A DNA stretch of 64,000 nucleotides from Planctomycetota bacterium (lineage in GTDB: Bacteria; Planctomycetota; UBA1135; GCA-002686595): the NCBI GenBank assembly GCA_020853575.1, contig JADYYP010000045.1, positions 372,001-436,000 on the forward strand, in the 5' to 3' direction. A program made the translations under genes and the position numbers. Below, piece by piece: positions 54,230-63,095 of the stretch. The notes below the pieces were generated by a model. The model had not been told where the DNA came from, did not search any database, and saw only the letters and a list, made by a program, of their open reading frames with translations. How positions within the stretch are numbered: the first letter of the stretch is position 1; the number at the start of each line of letters is the position of its first letter.

Positions 54230-54727
54230 TCAGCCCTTCAACTTGAGTTGCAACGCGGCGTCGCGCTCGAGCACTTTCTTGGTCATCGAGCTGCGGTAGC
54301 GTGCCAAGCGCTCGGCGAGCGCCGGGTCGGACAGAGCCAGGATGCGTGCCGCGAGCAGCGCCGCGTTGACCGGGCCGCCAGAGCCGGTGCCCAAGGTGCC
54401 GACCGGGATTCCGCCGGGCATTTGCACCGTCGACAGGAGCGCGTCGAGCCCGTTGAGCGGCGGATTGTCCATCGGAATGCCCAGCACCGGAAAATCGGTG
54501 TGCGCCGTGACCACTCCGGCCAGATGCGCGGCACCACCGGCCGCGCAGATGAACACGCGCACGCCGCGCTTGGGAGCGCTCTCCACGAACTCGACCACTT
54601 GGTGCGGAGTGCGGTGCGCGGACAGGACGCGCGCCTCGCAGGGGATCTCGAGCTCGCGCAAGGTCTTCACGCACGGCTCGAGGCGCGGGAAATCGGAATC
54701 GGAACCCATCAGCAGTGCGACACTCAC
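54230..54727 (-). CDS. purE: N5-carboxyaminoimidazole ribonucleotide mutase (PurE)
   Basis: Class I PurE moves the carboxyl group of N5-CAIR to give CAIR in purine synthesis. GTG 54727 gives VSVALLMGSDSDFPRLEPCV and overlaps the purC stop by 4 nt (GTGA). The 165-aa product has the signature GSDSD, EARVLSAHRTPHQV, FICAAGGAAHLAGVVTAHTD and PGGIPVGTLGTG. Length is typical (about 165-170). No purK is adjacent. Strong family match. Confidence 0.95.
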   Translation of the reverse strand: MSVALLMGSDSDFPRLEPCVKTLRELEIPCEARVLSAHRTPHQVVEFVESAPKRGVRVFICAAGGAAHLAGVVTAHTDFPVLGIPMDNPPLNGLDALLSTVQMPGGIPVGTLGTGSGGPVNAALLAARILALSDPALAERLARYRSSMTKKVLERDAALQLKLKG

Positions 54728-55638
54728 AGCGAAGCTCCTTCGGGCAGGCGCCCCGTGATCTTCTTGCAGATTTCGAGGTACTTGTGGCCGGTCTTGGCGA
54801 TCACTTTCGGATCGAGCGTCGGCGCCGGGTACTGCTTGTTCCAGGTCAAGGTCTCCAGCCAATCGCGCAGCACCTGCTTGTCGTAGCTCGGCGGATTGCT
54901 GCCCGGCCTCCATTGGTCCGCCGGCCAAAAGCGCGAGGAATCGGGGGTCAGCGCCTCGTCGATCAGGATCAACTGCTCACCGCGCAAGCCGAACTCGAAC
55001 TTGGTGTCCGCGAGCAGGATGCCGTGCGTGGCCAGGACCTCACCGCCGCGCGCGAACAGTCCCATCGAGGCCTTCTCGGCCGCATCGAAGAGCTTGGCGC
55101 CGACGCGCTCGCGTGCCTGCGCCGGAGTCAGGGGCAGGTCGTGGTGCTCATCTTTGGTGGTCGGTGTGAGGATCGGCGCCGGCAAGCGTGAAGACAGCGC
55201 CAGGCCGTCGGGGAGCGCGATGCCGCACACCGTGCGCGACTTCTGATACTCCTTCCACCCCGAGCCAGCGAGATAACCGCGGACGACCCACTCGACCGTC
55301 GTCGGCCGAGCCTTCTTCACCAGCATCACGCGTCCGCGCAGCCGATCGCGCCATTCGTTGGAGAGCCCCTCGATCTCGTCGATCGACGTACTGACGAGAT
55401 GATTGGGAACGATGTCGCGGGTGTGCTCGAACCACCAGGCCGCGATCATCGTCAGCACCTCGCCCTTGTGGGGGATGCCCTCGTTCATCACCACGTCGAA
55501 GGCCGACACGCGATCGGTGGTGACGAACAGCAAGTGGTCCTCGCCGACGGCGTAGATGTCGCGCACCTTGCCGGTCGCGGTCCACTTCAAGCCCGGGATC
55601 GAGCGTTCGCGGCCGAGATAGAGCGTTTGCACGGTCAT
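54724..55638 (-). CDS. purC: Phosphoribosylaminoimidazole-succinocarboxamide synthase
   Basis: PurC joins aspartate to CAIR to make SAICAR, the step after PurE, so the operon order follows the pathway. The 304-aa protein is the longer form of SAICAR synthetase. KWTATGKVRDIYAVGEDHLL, SAFDVVMNEGIPHKGEVL, ILTPTTKDEHHDLPLT, LADTKFEFGLRGEQLILIDE and ALTPDSSRFWPA are all family hallmarks. A GAGG ribosome-binding site lies 8 nt before ATG 55638. Divergent from aroA by 71 nt. Confidence 0.97.
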   Translation of the reverse strand: MTVQTLYLGRERSIPGLKWTATGKVRDIYAVGEDHLLFVTTDRVSAFDVVMNEGIPHKGEVLTMIAAWWFEHTRDIVPNHLVSTSIDEIEGLSNEWRDRLRGRVMLVKKARPTTVEWVVRGYLAGSGWKEYQKSRTVCGIALPDGLALSSRLPAPILTPTTKDEHHDLPLTPAQARERVGAKLFDAAEKASMGLFARGGEVLATHGILLADTKFEFGLRGEQLILIDEALTPDSSRFWPADQWRPGSNPPSYDKQVLRDWLETLTWNKQYPAPTLDPKVIAKTGHKYLEICKKITGRLPEGASL

Positions 55639-55695
55639 GGATCGAACCTCACGTGAACTGGAGGGCGCCGGAGTATGCCGACGCGCCCGCGCTCC

Positions 55696-55701
55696 TACAA
55701 T
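55696..55701 (+). promoter_or_regulatory. Candidate -10 box for aroA
   Basis: TACAAT (5 of 6) ends 8 nt before ATG 55710 with no ribosome-binding site, compatible with a leaderless transcript. Confidence 0.45.
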
Positions 55702-55709
55702 CGCCGCGC

Positions 55710-57071
55710 ATGGGCGACGAGCAGCGAGCGAGCGCAGCGCGCGAGGAGCCTGCGGGGCTCACCCCCCGCAGCACGATCCGCGGGTCGTTTCGCGCTCCGG
55801 GGTCCAAGTCACTCGCGCAGCGCGCCTTGCTCATCGCTGGGCTGTGCGATGGCGAAACGCGCATCGCTGGGCTGCCCAACGGCGCGGATGTCGCCGCGGC
55901 GGTGCGCGTGCTGGGCCAGGTCGGAGCGAGCCCTCGCCAACTCGCGCCCGCCGCGCTCGCCGTGCGCGGCCGGCCCCCGAGCTTGCACTCGTCGTGGCAC
56001 TGCGACAGGCCGCTCGAAGTTGGAGAAAGTGGCACTCTGGCGCGCTTCGTGCTCGCCATCCTGGGGTTTTGTGGCCAGCCCGGTGGGCGTGAGTCGGTGC
56101 GCGCCACGGGCACGCTGGCGGCGCGGAGCAGCGCGCCGCTGCTCGACGCGCTCGAACGTGGCGGAGTGAGTTTCGCGCGCCGGGCTTGGCCGATCGAATT
56201 GACCCCGATCGGGCCACCGTCGTCGGTCGTGCTGCGCGATCCGTGCTCGAGCCAGGAAGCGAGCGCGCTCGCGATCGCGCTGTGCGCTTGGCCGGACGAG
56301 AACGAGTTGCGCATCGAGGGCGAGCTCCCGAGCCGGCCGTACTTCGAGATGACGTTGCGAGTCCTGGAGCACTTCGGCGCGCGCGTTCGACGCTCCGCGG
56401 ACGCCGTGAGCGAGACCCTGCTGCTGCGCGGGCCGCTGCGCGCACCTCCGGATCCGTTCGCGATCGAGCCCGATGCATCACTGGCGGCGGTCGCGCTCGC
56501 AGCCGGCTGCCTGAGCGGAGGAGAGGTCGCAGCCACCGGATTCGGGTCGACGTCGCTGCAGGGGGACGTCGCCATCGTCGAGCATCTGCGAGCCTTCGGT
56601 TGCCGTGCGCTCGCCCGCGGTGGGGCGCTCGTGGCCTCTGGATTCCCGCAGCACGGCGCGCAGCTCGACCTCGGACGACAGCCCGACCTCGCGCCGGTGC
56701 TCGCGATCGTGGCCGCCGGAGCCGCGTTGCTTTCCACGGGTGGCGAGAGCGTGCTCCGCGGACTCGAGACGCTGCCGGGCAAGGAGAGCTCGCGCATCGC
56801 CGTGCTCGCCGAGGGACTGCGGCGCGCGGGATGGCGTGCTCGAGAGAGCGAGCGCGAGCTGTGGATCGGCGCGCCAGACTTCGAGCGCTTGACGGCTCCA
56901 ATAGAGCTCGACCCGCACGGCGATCACCGCATGGTGTTCGCCTTCGCGTTGCTCGGGCTGCTGCGCCCCGGAGTGCGCGTGCTGGACTCCTCGTGCGTCG
57001 CCAAGAGCTGGCCCGGGTTCTGGCGCGACCTGGGAGCGCTCGACTGCCGTGCCGCGGCAAATCTCGGCTAG
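55710..57071 (+). CDS. aroA: 3-phosphoshikimate 1-carboxyvinyltransferase (EPSP synthase), divergent
   Basis: EPSP synthase joins phosphoenolpyruvate to shikimate-3-phosphate in aromatic amino acid synthesis. The 453-aa product has RAPGSKSLAQRALLIAGLCD, SSQEASALAIALCAW, LPSRPYFEMTLRVLEHFGAR, QPDLAPVLAIVAAGAAL and DPHGDHRMVFAFALLGLL. Two usually strict motifs differ: GN(A/S)GT is GESGT, and KES-D-R is KESSR. The fold is clearly that of EPSP synthases, but these changes could alter PEP binding; an AroA-like relative is possible. ATG 55710 is chosen just before the N-terminal domain. Confidence 0.82.
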   Translation: MGDEQRASAAREEPAGLTPRSTIRGSFRAPGSKSLAQRALLIAGLCDGETRIAGLPNGADVAAAVRVLGQVGASPRQLAPAALAVRGRPPSLHSSWHCDRPLEVGESGTLARFVLAILGFCGQPGGRESVRATGTLAARSSAPLLDALERGGVSFARRAWPIELTPIGPPSSVVLRDPCSSQEASALAIALCAWPDENELRIEGELPSRPYFEMTLRVLEHFGARVRRSADAVSETLLLRGPLRAPPDPFAIEPDASLAAVALAAGCLSGGEVAATGFGSTSLQGDVAIVEHLRAFGCRALARGGALVASGFPQHGAQLDLGRQPDLAPVLAIVAAGAALLSTGGESVLRGLETLPGKESSRIAVLAEGLRRAGWRARESERELWIGAPDFERLTAPIELDPHGDHRMVFAFALLGLLRPGVRVLDSSCVAKSWPGFWRDLGALDCRAAANLG

Positions 57072-57227
57072 CCGCAGCGGCGCCGAGAGCGCCGCGGAAG
57101 TCGCTGACGCGAGGCTCGAGGGTGGACCACCGCGGGCAGATTCGCGCACCACGCTGGAGCGCGAATGTCGATCAGGATTCGTTCAAGAGTTGGAGGCTCG
57201 ACGGCGGACACCGAACAAGCGCGCGGA

Positions 57228-57233
57228 TATCCT
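57228..57233 (+). promoter_or_regulatory. Candidate -10 box for galE
   Basis: TATCCT ends 9 nt before ATG 57243 with no ribosome-binding site between. Confidence 0.35.
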
Positions 57234-57242
57234 GCGCGCGCC

Positions 57243-58247
57243 ATGACGTCTCCCAAAGAGCACCCGCTCGCCGGGCCGGTGATGATCGCCGGTGGGGCGG
57301 GCTACATCGGCAGCCACACGGTTCGCCACTTCGCAACGCGCGGAGTGCCGCTGTTCGTCGTCGACGATCTGTCGACCGGGCACCGCGACAGCGTGGCGGT
57401 CGATTTCGAGCGCGTCGATCTGCTCGACCGCAGCGCGCTCGAGCGAGTTTTCCGCGAGCGCCGGCCGCGAGCCGTGATCCACTTCGCCGCCAAGGCCTAT
57501 GTGGGCGAGAGCGTCACCGATCCCGCCAAGTACTACCGCGAGAACGTGGTGGCGACCTTCACGCTGCTCGAGGTCATGCGTGCCGCGCAGTGTCGAGAGA
57601 TCGTGTTCTCGTCGACCTGCGCGACCTACGGCAACCCGGTGCGCATCCCGATCGACGAGTCGCATCCGCAGCAACCGATCTCGCCCTACGGCCGCACCAA
57701 GCTGCACATCGAGCACATGCTCGAGGATTATTCGCGCGCCTACGGGCTGCGTTTCGCGGCCCTGCGCTACTTCAACGCGGCCGGCGCGGCGCGCGACGGC
57801 TCGATCGGCGAACGCCACGATCCGGAGACGCACCTGATCCCGCTCGTGCTGCAGGTCGCCTCGGGCGCGCGCGCCGAGATCGCGGTCTTCGGCGACGACT
57901 ACGACACCCCCGATGGCACGTGCATCCGCGACTACATCCACGTCGAGGATCTGGCTGCCGCGCACGCGCTCGCGCTGGGGCGGCTGCAGGCCGGCGAGTC
58001 CAAGTTGTTCGTGAACCTCGGAACGGGCAGCGGCTACTCGGTCAGGCAAGTGATCGAAACCGCGCGCGCGATCACCGGGCATCCGATTCCCGTGCGCATG
58101 ACGGCGCGGCGCGAGGGCGACCCGCCGCGCTTGATCGCCGGCGGAACGCGCGCCAGGGACGTGCTCGGTTGGGTTCCGCAGCGACCAGCGCTCTCCGACA
58201 TCGTCGCCGACGCCTGGCGCTTCGTGCAGCGGCAGCGCACGTCGTGA
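57243..58247 (+). CDS. galE: UDP-glucose 4-epimerase
   Basis: GalE interconverts UDP-glucose and UDP-galactose through an NAD+-bound ketose. The 334-aa SDR has VMIAGGAGYIGSHTVRHFAT, DDLSTGHRD, VIHFAAKAYVGESVTDPAKY, the Ser site SSTCATYGNP and the Tyr-Lys pair SPYGRTKLHIEHML. The loops NAAGAARDGSIGERHDPETH and YDTPDGTCIRDYIHVEDLA are GalE-specific. It overlaps the following hydrolase gene by GTGA. It should feed galactose to the surface polysaccharide made at 10.9-30.2 kb. Confidence 0.94.
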   Translation: MTSPKEHPLAGPVMIAGGAGYIGSHTVRHFATRGVPLFVVDDLSTGHRDSVAVDFERVDLLDRSALERVFRERRPRAVIHFAAKAYVGESVTDPAKYYRENVVATFTLLEVMRAAQCREIVFSSTCATYGNPVRIPIDESHPQQPISPYGRTKLHIEHMLEDYSRAYGLRFAALRYFNAAGAARDGSIGERHDPETHLIPLVLQVASGARAEIAVFGDDYDTPDGTCIRDYIHVEDLAAAHALALGRLQAGESKLFVNLGTGSGYSVRQVIETARAITGHPIPVRMTARREGDPPRLIAGGTRARDVLGWVPQRPALSDIVADAWRFVQRQRTS

Positions 58248-59023
58248 GCGCGGAGCTGTTCGTCCTCGGCGCCGGCACGATTCTGCCGCGCGAGGGCTTC
58301 GGCGCGTCCGGCTACGCGCTGCGACCGCGCAGAGGCGCCAAGCTCACGTTGCTCGACTGTGGTCCAGGGACGCTGCGAGCGCTCGCCGGCGCGGGCCTCG
58401 ACTGGCTGGAGATCGAGCGCGTGCTGATCAGCCATTTCCACGCCGATCACTGCCTCGATCTCTTCGCGTTGGCCTTTGCACGCCAAAATCCCGCGCTCGC
58501 CGCGCTGGAGCCCATCGAGGTGCTCGGTCCGCGCGGGCTGCGCGAAGTGCTGGAGCGCGGTGCGCACGCGCCCGCGCGCTGGATCAAGGACCCGCGTTGG
58601 AAGATCGTCGAAGTGGCCCTGGACGCTGATGGCTTCGGGAGTGAGCGGCGCGCGGAGCTGGAGCTGCGTTGGGCGGCGAACGGCCACACGCCCGAGTCGC
58701 TCTCGTGGCGAGTCGAACTCGCGGGCGGCGCGAGCTTGGCTTACAGCGCGGACACGCCACCGAGTCGCGCGGTGGAGCAACTGGCCCGTGATGTCGAGTT
58801 GTTCGTGCTCGAGTGCTCGCACACCGACGAGCACGCCGACCCGCGCCACCTCACGCCGACCAGTGCCGCGGCGATGGCCAGCGCGGCGCGGGCCCGGCGC
58901 GTGCTCTTGACACACTTCTACCCCGATGTGGAGCCGCACGCCGCGCGGCTCGCGGTGGCCGCGCGCTTCGGCGGGCCGGTCGAGCTGGCCCGCGACGGCT
59001 TGCGCGTCGAGTTCGGCGCCTGA
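58244..59023 (+). CDS. Metallo-beta-lactamase-fold hydrolase, RNase Z-like
   Basis: A 259-aa MBL-fold protein from GTG 58244. The zinc motif HFHADHCLD (from residue 64) is intact, followed by LRWAANGHTPESLSWRVELA (a third His), LAYSADTPPSRAV (bridging Asp), LECSHTDEHA and LLTHFYPDVEP (final His). This order fits the RNase Z/phosphodiesterase branch, but it lacks the long RNase Z exosite arm, so the substrate may be RNA or a cyclic nucleotide. It starts inside the galE stop. Confidence 0.82.
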   Translation: MSAELFVLGAGTILPREGFGASGYALRPRRGAKLTLLDCGPGTLRALAGAGLDWLEIERVLISHFHADHCLDLFALAFARQNPALAALEPIEVLGPRGLREVLERGAHAPARWIKDPRWKIVEVALDADGFGSERRAELELRWAANGHTPESLSWRVELAGGASLAYSADTPPSRAVEQLARDVELFVLECSHTDEHADPRHLTPTSAAAMASAARARRVLLTHFYPDVEPHAARLAVAARFGGPVELARDGLRVEFGA

Positions 59024-59070
59024 GCGCGCGAGCCCGGCGACTTCTCCCTCGAAATCGGCGCGGAAGCCGC

Positions 59071-59076
59071 CAGAAT
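59071..59076 (+). promoter_or_regulatory. Candidate -10 box for the M28 peptidase gene
   Basis: CAGAAT (4 of 6) ends 9 nt before ATG 59086 and no ribosome-binding site is seen. Confidence 0.3.
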
Positions 59077-59085
59077 CTGCGCTCG

Positions 59086-60687
59086 ATGCCGAGGGGAACT
59101 CGTTGGCGCAGCACTGGACTCGTCGTGGGCGCGGTGGCGCTCGCGTGGATCCTCGTCGGTTGGCGAGCGCCGCGGGCGACGCCCGACGACGGACAGGCCT
59201 CGATCACCTCGAAGGACCTCGAGAGCGATCTGTGGCAGCTCGCCGGCGCGCCACTGGAAGGCCGCGACAGCCCCAGCTCCGGGCTCGAGCGCGCCGCATC
59301 GCACATCGAAAGTCGCCTGAAGTCCGCGGGCTTCAAGCCCGCCAGCGGCGAGTCCTACCGGCGTCCGTTCACACGCTCTCTGCCGCAGCCCGTCGAGGAG
59401 CAGTGCAAGCTGGCGCTGACGAGCGCTGGCGCGACGCAGGCGATGCGCTTCGGCCAGCAGTTCGTGCCGTTGACGGGCTGCTCGGGAAGCGCGCAGGGCG
59501 AGCTGGTGTTCCTGGGCTTTGGCATCGAGTCCAAGAGCGAGCGCTTCGACGAGGTCGAGGGCGACTTGCGCGGCAAGATCGCGCTGATCGTCGAAGGCGA
59601 GCCGCGCCATCCCAAGCGTTTCGAAGGTCCCGAGGCCTCACCGGACGCGACCTTGTGGAAGAAGCTCGAGTCGCTGCGCGACAACCAGCTCGCGGGTGCC
59701 TTGGTGGTGCGGCGCGCACCCGAAGAGGGCGCGAGCAAGAAGAAGTCAGGACCGAAGCTCGAGCCGGCGCAGCTGCGTTTCCGCCACACCTGGGCCACCT
59801 GGGTGGGCCACGAGATGACCCGCGTGCCCGAGGGGCTGCCCAAGGAACTGTTGCCCGCGCTCGAGGTCTCGCTCGAGTGCGCCAACGAGCTCCTGGGCGA
59901 GGACGTCGAAGCGCTGGCCGCGAAGATCGACAAGACCTGCCAGCCCCTGTCGCGCAGGCCCAAGGGCCGCGTGGTCGAGCTCAGCTCGCAGACGAGCGTC
60001 GGGAACGTCGCGATCGAAAACGTCGTGGCCGTGTTCGAAGGCAGCGACGCCAAGCTCAAGCACGAGTTCGTCGTGATCGGGGCGCACTACGACCACATCG
60101 GTGTCGACGACCGCGGCCGCATCGGATTCGGTGCCGACGACAACGCCTCGGGCACCGCGGCGATGTTGGAAGTCGCGCAGGCACTGGCGCTGACGCACCC
60201 CAAGCGCTCGATCATGGCTTGCGCGTTCGCGGCTGAGGAAGACGGGTTGCTCGGCTCCAAGGCGCTGTGCAGCGACCTGCCGGTACCACGCGAGGCGTTG
60301 GTCGCGATGATCAACCTCGACATGGTCGGCCGCGGCGAGGCGGACGAGGTCGCGGTGCTCGGAATCGTGCAGAATCCCGGGCTCGAGGAGGTGCTCGAGC
60401 GCGCGCGCAAGCTCTCCAGGACCGGGGTGAAGAACATCGTCGTCCGTCAGGGCGAGGAGCTCTTCCAGCGCTCCGACCACTACTCGTTCCACCAGCTCGA
60501 CGTGCCGGTGCTGTTCTTCTTCGAGGGCCTGCCGATCGAGAAGAACGGCGACTACCACACCTGGCGCGACACCATCGAGCGCCTCGACTTCGACAAGATC
60601 GAGCACACCTCTCGACTCGTGCTCAACACCGCATGGCTGATCGCCGACGACGAAAACCGACCGCCCAAGCCGCTCGCATCGCGCTGA
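59086..60687 (+). CDS. M28-family zinc aminopeptidase, membrane-anchored or secreted
   Basis: A 533-aa exported peptidase. The N-terminal segment STGLVVGAVALAWILVGWRA looks like a signal anchor. A PA-like inserted domain (about 105-280) precedes the M28 catalytic domain. The two-zinc ligands are visible in GAHYDHIGV (His), FGADDNASGTAAML (Asp), FAAEEDGLLGS (catalytic Glu-Glu), MINLDMVGRG (Asp) and SDHYSFHQLDVPVLFF (His). It likely cleaves N-terminal residues from peptides in the envelope. The dacB start lies 55 nt inside its 3' end. Confidence 0.88.
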   Translation: MPRGTRWRSTGLVVGAVALAWILVGWRAPRATPDDGQASITSKDLESDLWQLAGAPLEGRDSPSSGLERAASHIESRLKSAGFKPASGESYRRPFTRSLPQPVEEQCKLALTSAGATQAMRFGQQFVPLTGCSGSAQGELVFLGFGIESKSERFDEVEGDLRGKIALIVEGEPRHPKRFEGPEASPDATLWKKLESLRDNQLAGALVVRRAPEEGASKKKSGPKLEPAQLRFRHTWATWVGHEMTRVPEGLPKELLPALEVSLECANELLGEDVEALAAKIDKTCQPLSRRPKGRVVELSSQTSVGNVAIENVVAVFEGSDAKLKHEFVVIGAHYDHIGVDDRGRIGFGADDNASGTAAMLEVAQALALTHPKRSIMACAFAAEEDGLLGSKALCSDLPVPREALVAMINLDMVGRGEADEVAVLGIVQNPGLEEVLERARKLSRTGVKNIVVRQGEELFQRSDHYSFHQLDVPVLFFFEGLPIEKNGDYHTWRDTIERLDFDKIEHTSRLVLNTAWLIADDENRPPKPLASR

Positions 60688-62252
60688 TCGTCGCGCTGAA
60701 CGCCGCGGCGGCCTTGGCCCTGTGGCGCATCTGGCCCGCGGCCGCGCCCGAGGTCGAGGCTTCGACGGCCACGGCCGTGCCGCCCGTGGCGGAGCGGCGC
60801 ACCGTGGCCAGGCCGGCGGCGCTCGAGCGCGCGCGCCAGTCGCGGCTCGAGCGCGAGCTGCAACGCATCGTCGACGACGCAGTCGAGCAGGCGCGCGTGG
60901 CCAGCAAGAACAAGGTGCGCAGCGACAACACGGCGGTCGCGATCCACGTGCGCCAGCTGGGCGCCGGCCCGCAGGGCGAGCTCGCGCTGGGTTCCGATCG
61001 GTTGATGCGGCCGGCGTCGAACCTGAAGTTGATCACGACCGCGGCGGCGCTGGCGCTGCTCGGATCCGAGTGGAACTTCGAGACGCGCTTCGAAGCCAGT
61101 GGCGCGATCGTAGATGGCGTGCTCGAAGGGGATCTGGTGGTGCGCGCGGCGGCCGATCCGCTCTACGACCCGACGAGCGCGGGCGATGTCGAGCACTTGC
61201 TCGCTCCGGCGCTCGACGAACTTCGCGCGCGCGGCCTGCGCGCCATCCGCGGCAACGTCGTGCTCGACGAGGGGCATTTCCTGGCGCCAGCTCCTGGACC
61301 GGAGTGGCCCGACGCGAGTCAGCATTGGGCGGAGTACTGCGCGCTCGCGGGCGGTTTCTCGGCGAACCGCGGCTGTCTCGATGCGGTCGTGACACCGACG
61401 CGTGTAGGCGAGCACGCGCGCGTGGAGGTCTTCCCGCGCGACCACGGGTTGCCCGAGAGCATCGGCGTGCGCACCGAATCCAAGGGCGGCACCAACGTCC
61501 AGATCGGTGCCAAGCCCAGCGGTGTTCTGGTCAAGGGCACGATCGGCGCCAAGAGCGATCCCTACGTGGGCTCGTTCGCGCACCCCGATCCGGTCGAGCT
61601 CTTCGGCCGCACGTTGTGCGGAGCGCTGTCGCGCAAGGGCATCTTGCTTCAAGGCCGCTTGCTCCGCACGCGAGGCGCGCCCGGCGGGGAATTGCTGGCC
61701 ACGCTGCGCACACCGCTCGCGCGCTATCTCGCGCCGATCAACAGCGACTCCAACAACGCGGTCGCCGATCAGGTGTTCTTGGCGACGGCCAACGCGATTT
61801 CCGGCGCGGGCACGCGCGAGGCGGGCGGGCGCGCGACCGAGCTCGCGCTCGAGCGCCTGGGAGTTCCAACCGAGGGCTTCGCGCAAGTCGACGGTTCCGG
61901 CCTGTCCCGCGCCAATCGGGTCACCGCGCACCAGATCGTGGCCTTGATCGAGGCCGTGCTGCTGCAAAACGAGGCCAGCGCGCGCATGTACCTCGACTCG
62001 CTGGCTGTCGCGGGCGAGCGCGGCACGCTGTCCGATCGCATGAACTCCGCGCCAGCGCGCGGGCGCGTGCGCGCGAAGACGGGCTTCATCGGAGGCACGA
62101 GCGCGCTGTCGGGGGTGGCCTACGCTCTCGACGGGCGCCAGTTCGTGTTCTCGATCCTGGTGAACTACCCCAACTTCGACGGGCTCAACCCGACCGTGTG
62201 GAAACCGATGCAGGATCAGATCTGCACGCGCCTGGTCGAGGCCGCGCCGTGA
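60633..62252 (+). CDS. dacB: D-alanyl-D-alanine carboxypeptidase/endopeptidase, PBP4-type
   Basis: DacB-type class C penicillin-binding protein that trims or cleaves peptidoglycan crosslinks in the periplasm. The 539-aa product has an Arg-rich start then a membrane anchor (RIALIVALNAAAALALWRIW). The active-site triads are complete: SNLK (129-132 in MRPASNLKLITTAAA), SNN (373-375) and KTG (482-484 in RAKTGFIGG). A large domain inserted between the first two motifs is typical of PBP4. ATG 60633 overlaps the M28 peptidase gene by 55 nt; no later start keeps the anchor. Confidence 0.93.
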   Translation: MADRRRRKPTAQAARIALIVALNAAAALALWRIWPAAAPEVEASTATAVPPVAERRTVARPAALERARQSRLERELQRIVDDAVEQARVASKNKVRSDNTAVAIHVRQLGAGPQGELALGSDRLMRPASNLKLITTAAALALLGSEWNFETRFEASGAIVDGVLEGDLVVRAAADPLYDPTSAGDVEHLLAPALDELRARGLRAIRGNVVLDEGHFLAPAPGPEWPDASQHWAEYCALAGGFSANRGCLDAVVTPTRVGEHARVEVFPRDHGLPESIGVRTESKGGTNVQIGAKPSGVLVKGTIGAKSDPYVGSFAHPDPVELFGRTLCGALSRKGILLQGRLLRTRGAPGGELLATLRTPLARYLAPINSDSNNAVADQVFLATANAISGAGTREAGGRATELALERLGVPTEGFAQVDGSGLSRANRVTAHQIVALIEAVLLQNEASARMYLDSLAVAGERGTLSDRMNSAPARGRVRAKTGFIGGTSALSGVAYALDGRQFVFSILVNYPNFDGLNPTVWKPMQDQICTRLVEAAP

Positions 62253-63043
62253 GTGAGCTCGAGCACTTCCTCTCGGTGGCGCAGCACGCGGCCGGGCGCG
62301 CCGGCGCGGTGTTGATGGAGCATTTCGGGAAATTGCGGCCGGCCGAGATCGCCTCCAAGAGCGTCGCGCGCGACCTGGTCACGGCGGCCGACCTCGCCAG
62401 CGAGCGCGTGTTGGTCGAGTGCCTGCGGCGCGAATTGCCAGGACACGCGATCGAAGCCGAGGAAGAGACTCGCGACGCGCGCGGTGGAGCGGACGAGCTG
62501 CGCTGGTTCCTCGATCCGCTCGATGGCACGCTCAACTTCGTGCACCAGCTCCCGGCCTTCGCGGTCTCGTTGGGACTGCTGCGCGGGACGACACCGCTGG
62601 TCGGCGTGGTCCATGCTCCGCGCCTTGGAGAGACGTTCACAGCGCGCGCCGGCGGTGGTGCCTTCGTGAACGGCGAGCGCATCCAGGTCTCGCGCTGCAC
62701 GCAACTCGGCGAGGCGCTCCTCGCCACCGGATTCCCGTACCGCCGCGGCCAGCTCGAGCACGACAACCTCGCGAACTTCGGGCGCTTCTTCTACGACGTG
62801 CGCGAGCTGCGGCGCATGGGTTCCGCGGCCGTCGACCTGGCCTTCGTCGCCGCTGGGCGCTTCGATGGCTTCTGGGAACTGCACCTCGCGCCGCACGACG
62901 TCGCCGCCGGAGCGCTGCTCGTGCGCGAGGCCGGAGGAGTGGTGACCGACGCTGAGGGCGGCGAGGATTGGTTGCGCGGCGGGCACATCGTCGCCGCGCC
63001 CGCCGCGATGCACGAGCTGATCCGCGCGCGGGTGCGGCACTGA
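62249..63043 (+). CDS. Inositol-1-monophosphatase-family phosphatase
   Basis: A 264-aa lithium-sensitive-type phosphatase from GTG 62249 (GTGA overlap with dacB). The metal-binding motifs are AIEAEEETR (Glu-Glu), WFLDPLDGTLNFVHQLPAFA (DPxDGTxNF) and the late LAPHDVAAGALLVREAGGVV (Asp of WDxAAG, with His-Asp in place of Trp-Asp). FPYRRGQLEHDN resembles inositol monophosphatase. Substrate could be inositol-phosphate, 3'-phosphoadenosine 5'-phosphate or histidinol-phosphate; not decidable here. Confidence 0.9.
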   Translation: MSELEHFLSVAQHAAGRAGAVLMEHFGKLRPAEIASKSVARDLVTAADLASERVLVECLRRELPGHAIEAEEETRDARGGADELRWFLDPLDGTLNFVHQLPAFAVSLGLLRGTTPLVGVVHAPRLGETFTARAGGGAFVNGERIQVSRCTQLGEALLATGFPYRRGQLEHDNLANFGRFFYDVRELRRMGSAAVDLAFVAAGRFDGFWELHLAPHDVAAGALLVREAGGVVTDAEGGEDWLRGGHIVAAPAAMHELIRARVRH

Positions 63044-63095
63044 GTCCGCGGCAGGCGAAGCACTCCGTCGAGCGCCCCGAGAAACGCGCGCGCGC

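Noticed and set aside
56186..58243. Upstream extension of the MBL-fold gene through aroA and galE
   Set aside because: Arg-rich shadow frame; GTG 58244 in a GTGA overlap gives the family N-terminus.
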